A stretch of 31,439 nucleotides of DNA from UBA7236 sp964638865 (GTDB lineage: Bacteria; Bacteroidota; Bacteroidia; Chitinophagales; BACL12), in the NCBI GenBank assembly GCA_964638865.1, contig CAZXBG010000033.1, forward strand, positions 1 to 31,439, given 5' to 3'. This document shows positions 23,857 to 31,439 of this stretch, one piece after another. The notes under the pieces were generated by a model that was not told the DNA's origin, searched no databases, and saw nothing but the letters and a program-made list of their open reading frames with translations. Every line of letters begins with the position of its first letter. The first letter of the stretch is position 1. The translations under genes and the position numbers were made by a program.

Positions 23857-24456
23857 ATGGAGATACCGATTCTTCCTTCCTTAATTACTTTGGAAAATGA
23901 TTTTGTTTTATTGCGCCCACTGGAGATCACCGATATTGATCATTTACTTGAATTTGCCATGACCGAACCGGAAATCTGGAAATATTCGCTCGCTCAGGGG
24001 GGAGGTAAAGAAAATATGATAAAATACATTTCGGATGCTGTTTTGGCTCGTGTATTAAATAAGGAATATGCATTTATAGTATTCGATAAACTAAAAAATA
24101 AATATGCCGGATCTACACGGTTTTATGATATTCAATTGTTATATAAAACCATACAATTAGGGTATACTTGGTATGGGAAGGAATTTCAGGGAACAGGAAT
24201 GAATAAAAACTGTAAATATTTAATGCTGGAATATGCTTTTGAAATTTTAGGGTTAGAACGCGTTGAATTTCGTGCAGATAACAGGAATGAAAGAAGTAAA
24301 GCCGCAATGCTCAGCATTGGATGCAAAGAAGATGGGATTTTGAGGAGCAATTTACCGGATAATACAGGTGGCAGACGTGATAGCATCGTATTAAGCATTC
24401 TCCGCGACGAGTGGTTCCATAATGTAAAACAATTGCTTCTGAATAAAATAATGTGA
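23857..24456 (+). CDS. GNAT-family N-acetyltransferase, RimJ/RimL type
   Basis: A 199-residue cytoplasmic protein. 'LITLENDFVLLRPLEITDIDHLLEFAMTEPEIWKYS' opens a RimJ/RimL-like acetyltransferase fold. 'AFIVFDKLKNKYAGSTRFYDI' gives the central strands, 'LGYTWYGKEFQGTGMNKNCKYLMLEYAF' the acetyl-CoA binding turn (a variant of R/Q-x-x-G-x-G/A), and 'LGLERVEFRADNRNERSKAAMLSIGCKEDGILR' the C-terminal part with the NxxS helix. Such enzymes acetylate protein N-termini, small amines or antibiotics; the substrate is unknown. It is a single gene, divergent from the kelch operon and convergent with parC. No good -7 element was found: TATTTCTG at 23823-23830 has one mismatch and lacks a well-placed -33. 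Confidence 0.87.
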   Translation: MEIPILPSLITLENDFVLLRPLEITDIDHLLEFAMTEPEIWKYSLAQGGGKENMIKYISDAVLARVLNKEYAFIVFDKLKNKYAGSTRFYDIQLLYKTIQLGYTWYGKEFQGTGMNKNCKYLMLEYAFEILGLERVEFRADNRNERSKAAMLSIGCKEDGILRSNLPDNTGGRRDSIVLSILRDEWFHNVKQLLLNKIM

Positions 24457-24532
24457 TACGTTAAACCCTACGGATTTAGTTTTAGACTTATTACTTAGAA
24501 ATTAAATTTTTCGCCGGATTACAAAATATCTT

Positions 24533-27351
24533 TCAAAACAATTTCGTCTGCTTCCCATCCTTAATTTTTTTCTCCCCAGTATTTATATCCCATTCTAATT
24601 GAGTGCCCGTTTTAAGTTCTTGTTTAGCTTCGGGTTCTTTTTTTATATCAGCGGGTTGCACTGCATCTGAAGAAACAATATCTATTACGGCTTTTACTTT
24701 TTTAACTTCATACTNNNNNNNNNNNNNNNNNNNNNNNNNNNNNNNNNNNNNNNNNNNNNNNNNNNNNNNNNNNNNNNNNNNNNNNNNNNNNNNNNNNNNN
24801 NNNNNNNNNNNNNNACTGCATCTGAAGAAACAATATCTATTACGGCTTTTACTTTTTTAACTTCATACTGACTAAGTCTGTTACCCTGACTCTTCCATCC
24901 TTTTACATCAATAAATTTACTCATATCCATTATTTCTGTAAACGCCTCCCCTTTTCTACCTTTTATAATAGTAACTTCTATTTTAGTATTTTTTACTGTA
25001 GATGCAACATACAATTTAGAACCTGCCGCTTCCGAAATAAAGGGATATTTTTTATCCGGAACAATTGCTTCCACATAAAATCTTTTAACGTACATTTGTT
25101 TGATGTCGTTATCCCAATAGGCAGCGGAGATCACTTTTTCCACATCAAATTTTTCTATCAATAATGCATCGCGCATTTCAAATCTGTTGGTTAATTCGAA
25201 ATTGGTAAGTTCATAATTTCCATCGCGGTAAATTACAAGAATATTATCACCGGTATCAAATTCACCTAAATATTTTCCTCTTGCATCGTTGTTTAATCTT
25301 CCAACTACTTCATCCAACCAAAGTTTTCTTCCCCCCAAAGTTGATGTTCCCTTTTCCTTCTGAACAATTTTGCGCAGCGGATATTTTGTAATAGTATTTC
25401 CTATACTGCTCCTTCCTTTTACCAATAACTCACTGAAATCGAAATCGAATATTTTAGCATGTGCTCTTGCATTTGGATGAAGATGTAAACTCACCACTTC
25501 ACTTTCGCTGTTATTATTTGCAGAGAAATACCAGACCTTACTTTTCGGATTTCCTGAAGTAAGATCATATTCTTTATCGCGAGTTATTCCGGTTACATTA
25601 AATCTTTTTGCAAATGCTTTTCCGGATTTCCCATCGGAATAGATCATGTGGTAAGTCATACGTTCATCATCCTTTTTCCAGACTGCGGCGTACAATATTT
25701 TCTTTCCGATAAACACTTTATCCGCTATGCGCACCACTTTCATTTTTCCTTCTTCAGTAAAAGCGATAATATCATCAATATCGGAACAATCGCAAATAAA
25801 CTCATCCTTTTTCAAACCGAAACCAATAAATCCATCTTCTCTGTTCACATATAATTTTGCGTTATTGGCAACTACCGATTTTGCTTCAATAACATCAAAT
25901 TTCCGAATTTCTGTTTTGCGTTCTCTGCCTTTTCCGTATTTTTTCAGCAGGTCTTCAAAATATTTAATTGCATAGTCGGTAAGGTGGCGCAAATTGTGTT
26001 TCACCTCCTTCATTTCTGCTTCCAGATCTTTTATATAAGTATCTGCTTTAAATCCATCGAATTTAGAAATGCGTTTGATCTTAATTTCAGTCAGTCGAAC
26101 AATATCTTCTTCTGTAACTTCCCTGATCAATTTTGCGGTAAATGGTTTTAAACCTTTAGCAATTGTTTTGATAACGGCCTCCCAGGTTTCCGCCTCTTCA
26201 ATGTCGCGATATATTCTGTTTTCAATAAATATTTTTTCTAAGGAACTGAAATGCCATTTTTCATTTAATTCTTCTAATTTTATTTCCAGCTCGCGTTTTA
26301 ATAATTCTTTGGTATTTTTTGTGGAGCGTTTTAAAATTTCATCCACATTGTAAAAAACCGGTTTATCCTCATCAATAACACATGTGGAGGGCGTAATGGA
26401 AACTTCACAATCGGTAAATGCGTATAATGCATCTACTGTTACGTCGGGGGATGTTCCGGGAGTTAATTCTATTGCAATTTCTACTTCTGCAGCAGTATTA
26501 TCCGTTACTTTTTTAATTTTTATTTTTCCTTTATCATTCGCCTTAATAATGGAATCAATAAGTGAAGTCGTTGTAGTTCCGAAAGCAATTTGTTTAATGA
26601 GGATTGTTTTTTTATCTGCAACTTCCATTTTTGCGCGTGCGCGGATTTTGCTTCCTCTTTCCGCGCGATTGTAATCACTTACATCAATATAACCGCCTGT
26701 TGGAAAATCGGGAAGAATGGTGGTTTCATTTCCTTTTAAAACTTCTATACTTCCCTGAATTAATTCACAAAAATTATGTGGTAAAATTTTGGTGGATAAA
26801 CCTACTGCAATTCCCTCCACTCCCATTGCAAGTACTAACGGAAATTTAACAGGCAAACAAACAGGTTCTGCTTTTCTTCCGTCGTAACTCAACTGCCATT
26901 CGGTAGTATCTTTATTAAATAAAACCTCGAGTGCAAATTTTGATAATCGCGCTTCAATATAACGGGGAGCAGCTGCATCATCTCCTGTTCGCACATCGCC
27001 CCAGTTACCCTGCGTTTCTATTAATAAATCTTTTTGTCCAATATTTACTAATGCATCACCAATGGATGCATCTCCGTGTGGGTGATATTGCATGGACTGA
27101 CCAATAATATTCGCAACTTTATTAAAGCGACCGTCATCCATTTCTTTCATTGCGTGCATAATTCTGCGCTGAACGGGCTTTACACCATCGCGAATATCGG
27201 GCACTGCACGTTCCAGAATTACATAACTTGCATAATCCAGAAACCACTCTTTATACATTCCCGAAACATGCACAGTATCCGTTTTAAGATTTCTGTTTAT
27301 GCTCGCTGCAATGTCGTCTGCTTTTTCTTGTTCTGATTTTTTCTTTGCCAT
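24533..27351 (-). CDS. parC: DNA topoisomerase IV subunit A (ParC/GyrA family), interrupted by an assembly gap
   Basis: Subunit A of a type IIA topoisomerase that cuts and rejoins DNA. 'YASYVILERAVPDIRDGVKPVQRRIMHAM' opens the breakage-reunion domain, and the catalytic tyrosine is Y131 in 'AAAPRYIEARLS'. The C-terminal half has beta-pinwheel-like repeats but no QRRGGKG GyrA box, which favours ParC. Reading straight through the N run gives a false end at 24694. The 55 bases before the gap (24660-24714) equal those after it (24815-24869). Removing 155 nt leaves 2664 nt, exactly 888 codons including TGA at 24535-24533. The restored tail runs SSDA-VQPADIKKEPEAKQE-LKTG and closes with GKQTKLF, a plausible Bacteroidota ParC end. 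The gene lies 29 nt after parE in one operon. Confidence 0.92.
24660..24869. other. Assembly gap: 100 N flanked by identical 55-bp contig ends
   Basis: Bases 24715-24814 are N. The 55 nt immediately left (24660-24714) and right (24815-24869) are identical, starting ACTGCATCTGAAGAAACAAT and ending CTTCATACT. Identical ends of exactly 55 nt at a 100-N join are what a de Bruijn assembler using k=55 would leave when two overlapping contigs were scaffolded but not merged. Collapsing one copy and the Ns restores the parC frame, so no biological repeat is needed. Confidence 0.9.
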
Positions 27352-27380
27352 TACTCAATAATCAACTTTATTAAGGGATT

Positions 27381-29267
27381 TTATATTTCTGTAAGCTCTT
27401 CTTCCACTACTTCCGCTGCTTCCACAATATCTTTTTCCACTTTCAGATTTTTAATAATAAATATTTGTCTGTCGGGCGTGTTTTTTCCCATATAATATTC
27501 CAAAGTACTTTGAATGGATTGTTCTTTTCCGATAATTACAGGATCTAATCGAATTTGCTCACCAATAAATCCTGAAAATTCATCAGGACTAATTTCCCCC
27601 AAACCCTTAAACCGCGTAATTTCAGGTTTAGCACCCAATTTATTCATTGCATTTTGTTTTTCATCTGCCGAATAACAATAAATTGTTTCTTTTTTATTTC
27701 GCACTCTAAACAATGGCGTTTGTAATATAAAAACATGTCCGTTTTTTACCAGATCAGGAAAAAACTGCAAAAAGAAAGTGAGTAATAACAAACGAATATG
27801 CATTCCATCCACATCGGCATCTGTTGCTACTACAATTTTATTATAACGCAATCCTTCAATGCCATCTTCAATATTTAATGCATGTTGCAATAAATTAAAT
27901 TCTTCGTTTTCGTAGACTACTTTTTTCGTGAGTCCATAAACATTTAATGGTTTTCCTTTTAGAGAGAAAACTGCCTGCGTTCCAACATCACGCGCTTTGG
28001 TAATAGAGCCGGAAGCACTATCCCCTTCTGTGATAAAAAGTGTTGATTCCAGTGCCTTCTCGGACTTGTCTTCTCCATAATGAAACCGGCAATCGCGCAA
28101 TTTTTTATTGTGAAGATTTGCTTTTTTTGCACGTTCATTTGCAAGTTTTTTAATGCCGGCTATTTCTTTTCGCTCTCTTTCATTTTGTAAAATTCGTTTT
28201 AATAAAGCATCTGCAGTTGCAGGATTTCTATGCAAATAATCATCCAAGGCTTTTTTAAGAAAATCGTTGATGAAAGTGCGCACCGCAATTCCTTCAGGAG
28301 CAATATTGATGGAACCAAGTTTTGTTTTTGTCTGCGATTCGAATACAGGTTCCTGCACGCGAATTGCAATTGCGGCAACTATTGCCTGACGAATATCTGT
28401 TGCATCAAAATCTTTTTTATAAAATTCTCTTATCGTTTTTACAACTGCTTCTCTGAATGCAGCCTGATGTGTTCCGCCCTGGGTAGTATATTGACCGTTC
28501 ACAAAACTGTAATATTCCTCCCCATATTCATTTGCGTGCGACATTGCCATTTCAATATCATCTCCTTTTAAATGGATGATAGGATATCGCAATTCCTCTT
28601 CGTTTGTTTTTCTTTTAAGCAGATCCAACAAACCATTTTGTGAATAATATTTATTTCCGTTAAAATTTATGGTGAGTCCTGCGTTCAAATACACATAATT
28701 CCATAAAAGATTATCGAGGTACTCTGGAATAAAATGAAAATTCTTAAAAATGGCATTATCGGGAACAAAGGTGACCAAAGTTCCGTCGCGATCATCTGTT
28801 TTTTGAATTGCATTATCTTTATTCAAAACACCCTTTTCAAACTCTGCCATTTTAGATTTTCCTTCCCGGAAAGCTTGCACTTTAAAATAATGACTGAGGG
28901 CATTTACTGCTTTTGTTCCAACACCGTTTAATCCTACAGATTTTTGAAAAGCAGCTGTATCATATTTTGCGCCGGTGTTCATCACACTTACACATTCTAT
29001 CACTTTCCCCAACGGTATTCCGCGACCAAAATCACGTACGGTAACGATATTATTTTTGATGTCAATATCAATCTTTTTACCATAACCCATCATAAATTCA
29101 TCGATGGAGTTGTCGATAACCTCCTTCACTAACACATAAATGCCATCATCCGGCGCCGATCCATCTCCCAATTTGCCTATATACATTCCGGGACGCATGC
29201 GCATATGCTCAATCCAGTTAAGGGTCCGGACGTGCTCTTCGGAATAATTGTAATTTGTATTAGCCAT
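27381..29267 (-). CDS. parE: DNA topoisomerase IV subunit B (ParE/GyrB family)
   Basis: The 628-residue ATPase subunit of the type IIA topoisomerase. The GHKL ATPase domain has 'RPGMYIGKLG', 'VKEVIDNSIDEF' (catalytic E49, Mg-binding N53), 'DFGRGIPLG' and 'GLNGVGTKAVNALS'. A transducer domain with 'QTKTKLGS' follows. The TOPRIM domain carries 'ITEGDSASGS' (E414) and 'DADVDGMHIR' (D483, D485, D487). Length is right for ParE and excludes GyrB forms with large insertions. The protein acts with the ParC encoded 29 nt downstream, relaxing and decatenating chromosomes. The -7-like TACTTTCG lies 4 nt before the ATG, so the transcript may start at the codon. A region of AT-rich microrepeats separates it from phoH. 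Confidence 0.95.
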   Translation of the reverse strand: MANTNYNYSEEHVRTLNWIEHMRMRPGMYIGKLGDGSAPDDGIYVLVKEVIDNSIDEFMMGYGKKIDIDIKNNIVTVRDFGRGIPLGKVIECVSVMNTGAKYDTAAFQKSVGLNGVGTKAVNALSHYFKVQAFREGKSKMAEFEKGVLNKDNAIQKTDDRDGTLVTFVPDNAIFKNFHFIPEYLDNLLWNYVYLNAGLTINFNGNKYYSQNGLLDLLKRKTNEEELRYPIIHLKGDDIEMAMSHANEYGEEYYSFVNGQYTTQGGTHQAAFREAVVKTIREFYKKDFDATDIRQAIVAAIAIRVQEPVFESQTKTKLGSINIAPEGIAVRTFINDFLKKALDDYLHRNPATADALLKRILQNERERKEIAGIKKLANERAKKANLHNKKLRDCRFHYGEDKSEKALESTLFITEGDSASGSITKARDVGTQAVFSLKGKPLNVYGLTKKVVYENEEFNLLQHALNIEDGIEGLRYNKIVVATDADVDGMHIRLLLLTFFLQFFPDLVKNGHVFILQTPLFRVRNKKETIYCYSADEKQNAMNKLGAKPEITRFKGLGEISPDEFSGFIGEQIRLDPVIIGKEQSIQSTLEYYMGKNTPDRQIFIIKNLKVEKDIVEAAEVVEEELTEI

Positions 29268-29271
29268 GTTG

Positions 29272-29279
29272 CGAAAGTA
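29272..29279 (-). promoter_or_regulatory. Candidate -7 element (TACTTTCG) of the parE-parC operon
   Basis: On the minus strand TACTTTCG differs from TAnnTTTG by one base and is followed by CAAC then the parE ATG. The 4-nt distance is the same as at glgB. No -33 TTG is seen at 17-21 nt. Confidence 0.4.
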
Positions 29280-29320
29280 AATAGATGTAGGCGGTTAATT
29301 ATTAGCAGATATGCACAATG

Positions 29321-29450
29321 AGTGGTGAGTTGTTAGTATTTAGTAGTTAGTTTAGAGCTTAATTCACGTAATTTCAAACCTCACAACTCACGACTTGACT
29401 GGTCACTGGATTGTAGGGAGTAGTATTTAGGATTTAGTAATGAGTAATGA
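29321..29450. repeat. AT-rich microrepeats (TAGTATTTAG, AATGAGTA) in the parE upstream spacer
   Basis: TAGTATTTAG occurs at 29334-29343 and 29421-29430; AATGAGTA is repeated in tandem near 29439-29452. A 9-bp inverted repeat, GTGAGTTGT (29325-29333) with ACAACTCAC (29383-29391), spans part of the spacer. There is no coding support in 29280-29534 and no T-tract terminator. Such degenerate runs are common in Bacteroidota intergenic DNA. Confidence 0.5.
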
Positions 29451-29534
29451 GTAACCCTAAAGAATCTCATAATTCCTGGATTTAAATTTTTGTCAAAACA
29501 AATTTCACAGTCAAACTTAACTGCCACTATCTCA

Positions 29535-30884
29535 TTACAATAACTCATTCGCCAAATTCGCCAATTCACTCCGCTCTCCTTTTTGCAAAGTAATTACGGA
29601 ACACAACGGATGATTTTTTATTTTATCAATTAAATAACTCAATCCATTGCTATGCGAGTCGAGATATGGCGTATCAATCTGATTAATATCTCCAGTAAAA
29701 ACAATTTTTGTATTTTCTCCGGCTCTGGTAATAATTGTCTTAACTTCAAGCGGGGTGAGATTTTGCGCCTCATCTATGATGAAGAAAATATTAGAAATAC
29801 TTCTGCCGCGAATGTATGCGAGAGGTTGAATTACCAATTTTTCCTGTTCTATCATTCCTGCAATTGCTTTATATTCCGGATCATTAACTTCAAATTGATT
29901 TTGTATCATTTTGAGATTATCCCAAAGTGGTTCCATATAAGGATTCAACTTCGATTTAATATCACCGGGTAAATATCCAATATCTTTATTATTAAGTGGA
30001 ATGATGGGACGGGCTAAAAATATTTGTTTGTAATTTCTTCTTTGTTCTAATGCACTTGCAAGGGCAAGTAATGTTTTTCCTGTACCGCTTTGACCCTGTA
30101 ATGCAATCAGTTTTATTTCAGGATTCAATAAAACGTTTAATGCGAATACTTGTTCAGCATTACGCGGTTTAATTCCGTATGCTGTTGATTTATTAATACG
30201 TTCAAAAACCTGATCAACAGAATTATAACTTGCCAATACGGAGCTGCTTCCATTTTTTAATATAAAACATTGATTTGCAAATGGTTCCTGCTTTAGAATC
30301 TGCTTGAATCCAATGGAACCTTCGCTGTATATTTTATCAATATTTTCATGATCAATACCTTCAATTGTTTCGATAGGTTCTTTGAGAAAATCGGGGTCTT
30401 CAATTTTATCATTTTTATAATCTTCTGCAAACAAACCCAGTGATTTTGCTTTTAGTCGGAGGTTGATATCTTTAGTAACAAGAATCACCTTGCATTCCGG
30501 ATGTTTTTTCATAACAACAAGCGCTGTATTCAGAATTTTATGGTCGGGTTTTTCTTCTCCGAAGATCTCTTCTGCATTCACACCGTTGTGTTCATACATC
30601 ATTACGATCATTCTGCCCGTTCTTCTATCGTTAATCTGACGCCATTCCTGAAGGGTATCCTCCTTGGATTTGGCATCTAAAAAACGAATGAACTCCCGTG
30701 CTTCAAAATTGATGGTTTCGTTACCCTTTTTGAAGTTGTCGAGTTCCTCCAGCACTGTGATGGGGATGACTACGTCATGTTCTTCGAAGTTATTTACAGA
30801 ATTGTGATCGTGTAAGATTACTGATGTGTCGAGAATGAAAATCTTTTTTTCTTTCTGCACAGTTGCCTTTTTTTTCACCGCCAT
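29535..30884 (-). CDS. PhoH-family ATPase with N-terminal PIN domain
   Basis: A 449-residue protein from the ATG at 30884. The frame stays open to 30974, but the extra 30 residues are not family-like, and the best promoter for the gene (30900-30929) lies within that stretch. Residues about 14-140 form a PIN nuclease domain: 'IFILDTSVILHD' (D19), 'ITVLEELDNFKKG' (E46/E47) and 'ILVTKDINLRLKAKSLGL' supply the acidic metal-binding residues. The C-terminal PhoH ATPase has Walker A 'GQSGTGKT' (K270), 'AYIRGRSISNIFFIIDEAQN' (Walker B) and 'VFTGDINQID'. This PIN-PhoH arrangement (YlaK/PhoH2 type) is linked in the literature to RNA helicase and ribonuclease activity. It appears to be monocistronic, with the AT-rich spacer separating it from parE. 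Confidence 0.93.
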   Translation of the reverse strand: MAVKKKATVQKEKKIFILDTSVILHDHNSVNNFEEHDVVIPITVLEELDNFKKGNETINFEAREFIRFLDAKSKEDTLQEWRQINDRRTGRMIVMMYEHNGVNAEEIFGEEKPDHKILNTALVVMKKHPECKVILVTKDINLRLKAKSLGLFAEDYKNDKIEDPDFLKEPIETIEGIDHENIDKIYSEGSIGFKQILKQEPFANQCFILKNGSSSVLASYNSVDQVFERINKSTAYGIKPRNAEQVFALNVLLNPEIKLIALQGQSGTGKTLLALASALEQRRNYKQIFLARPIIPLNNKDIGYLPGDIKSKLNPYMEPLWDNLKMIQNQFEVNDPEYKAIAGMIEQEKLVIQPLAYIRGRSISNIFFIIDEAQNLTPLEVKTIITRAGENTKIVFTGDINQIDTPYLDSHSNGLSYLIDKIKNHPLCSVITLQKGERSELANLANELL

Positions 30885-31120
30885 AGTTAAATATTGAGTC
30901 GAAAATACAGGTAACTTCATTCTGTGCAATATAGGGATGTAAACAAAATTGTGGATAATTGTACCAATTTGCATACAATAGTTTTGTAAGATGGATGAGA
31001 TTGCCGGGAACGCGGGAAGGATCGAGAAGATATTTTTAAATACGAATTAATTAAACAAGAAGTTGCAGGAATGTGGGAATTAAGGGAAGTTGTTTTTAAA
31101 TATCAATTAATTCAAAAAAA
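30885..31120. other. Region upstream of phoH with two degenerate AT-rich direct repeats
   Basis: After the promoter region there is no supported gene. Two related blocks, GGGAAGGATCGAGAAGATAT onward (about 31014-31052) and GGGAATTAAGGGAAGTTG onward (about 31075-31111), share the order purine-rich GGGAA..., TTTTTAAATA, then AATTAATT. They appear to be decayed copies of one repeat unit and precede the palindromic elements. Confidence 0.4.
30900..30929 (-). promoter_or_regulatory. Promoter of the PIN-PhoH gene (TTG-N19-TATTTTCG)
   Basis: On the minus strand TTG (30929-30927) is followed by a 19-nt spacer and TATTTTCG (30907-30900), one base off TAnnTTTG. It ends 15 nt before the ATG at 30884. 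This is the best-spaced -33/-7 pair in the window and argues for the shorter protein start. Confidence 0.55.
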
Positions 31121-31439
31121 AATACTCGTGCAAGTGTGGCTACCTTATTTAAGCCGCAAAACACAAAAAATAAGTTGCAACGAACCTGACTGCCGTCAGC
31201 AAGTGCACGAATAAAAAAATAAATTAAATAACATAAACCACGACTTCTAATGGCTGTTCATTCGTGCCCCTGACGGCAGTCAGGTTCGTGGCTACCCCCT
31301 TTTTTAACCCACAATACGGATGAAAAAAAATAAGCCACGAATGCACGAATAAAAAAAATACAAATTAAATACTTTAAACCAACCCTTCCAATGGCTGTTC
31401 ATTCGTGCATTCGTGGCTACCCCCTTTTATAACCCACAA
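31121..31439. repeat. Tandem palindromic (REP-like) elements with GCCACGAATGCACGAAT termini
   Basis: Two clear units occur in the same orientation. Unit A: 20-bp perfect inverted repeat, ACGAACCTGACTGCCGTCAG at 31180-31199 and its complement at 31270-31289, with an inner 8-bp pair (31205-31212 and 31260-31267). Unit B: 17-bp perfect inverted repeat, GCCACGAATGCACGAAT at 31334-31350 with its complement at 31401-31417. Both contain AATGGCTGTTCATTCGTGC (31249-31267, 31390-31408) and a trailing TTCGTGGCTACCCCC (31285-31299, 31410-31424). A decayed third copy, ACTCGTGCAAGTGTGGCTACC, lies near 31121-31141. No transposase is encoded. The array reaches the end of the window. Confidence 0.85.

Noticed and set aside
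24603..24860. A plus-strand ORF crossing the N run
   Set aside because: It is antisense to parC and exists only because N bases carry no stop codons.
24660..24869. A 55-bp direct repeat as a possible attachment site or recombination scar
   Set aside because: It flanks an assembly gap exactly, and collapsing it restores the parC frame; an assembly overlap is the simpler explanation.
30885..30974. N-terminal extension of the PIN-PhoH protein (start at 30974)
   Set aside because: The added 30 residues do not resemble the family, and the best -33/-7 pair lies inside that stretch.
31121..31439. Possible CRISPR array at the right edge
   Set aside because: Repeats are long, palindromic, unequal in spacing (125-141 bp) and few; there are no regular spacers and no cas genes.

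Overview
The window looks like a piece of a low-GC Bacteroidota chromosome. The evidence is secreted proteins ending in type IX secretion (T9SS) sorting domains, delta-60 and kelch propeller proteins, a DUF4907 lipoprotein, TAnnTTTG-like -7 promoter elements, weak or absent Shine-Dalgarno sequences, and family-typical M13 peptidase, ParE/ParC and PIN-PhoH proteins. I see no tRNA, rRNA, CRISPR array, phage or intact transposon. Species cannot be named from sequence alone; the branched glycogen, PPDK and surface-protein content suggests a free-living environmental member.

Layout. 1-458: intergenic DNA with a GGCTAAAGCC repeat cluster and a candidate promoter. 459-2998 (+): outer-membrane barrel protein plus a vanadium-haloperoxidase-like lipoprotein, closed by a strong terminator. 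3361-4638 (+): CPA2 cation/proton antiporter. 4776-6368 (-): delta-60 propeller with T9SS tail, divergent from pyruvate phosphate dikinase (6522-9329, +). 9411-10205 (-): unknown exported protein. 10409-12451 (-): M13 metallopeptidase lipoprotein. 12452-12848: repeat-rich spacer holding a perfect 70-bp palindrome. 12849-14810 (-): glycogen branching enzyme. 14974-19698 (+): very large TraB/GumN-like protein followed 9 nt later by a PAP2 phosphatase. 19707-23571 (-): tightly packed operon of three kelch propellers and a DUF4907 lipoprotein. 23857-24456 (+): GNAT acetyltransferase. 24533-29267 (-): parE-parC (topoisomerase IV type), with an assembly gap inside the 3' end of parC. 29535-30884 (-): PIN-PhoH ATPase. 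30885-31439: tandem palindromic repeat elements running off the window.

How the genes fit together. Most of the window is housekeeping (topoisomerase IV, PPDK, GlgB, antiporter, PhoH) interleaved with envelope and surface proteins of poorly known role. The least described units are the kelch-kelch-kelch-DUF4907 operon, the 1278-residue TraB-like protein coupled to a PAP2 enzyme, and the barrel/haloperoxidase-like pair. I did not find convincing evidence of a defence system or other wholly new machinery. The N run at 24715-24814 is very probably an artefact: the 55 bases on either side of it are identical, and collapsing them restores an uninterrupted parC of 887 codons with a natural-looking C-terminus.
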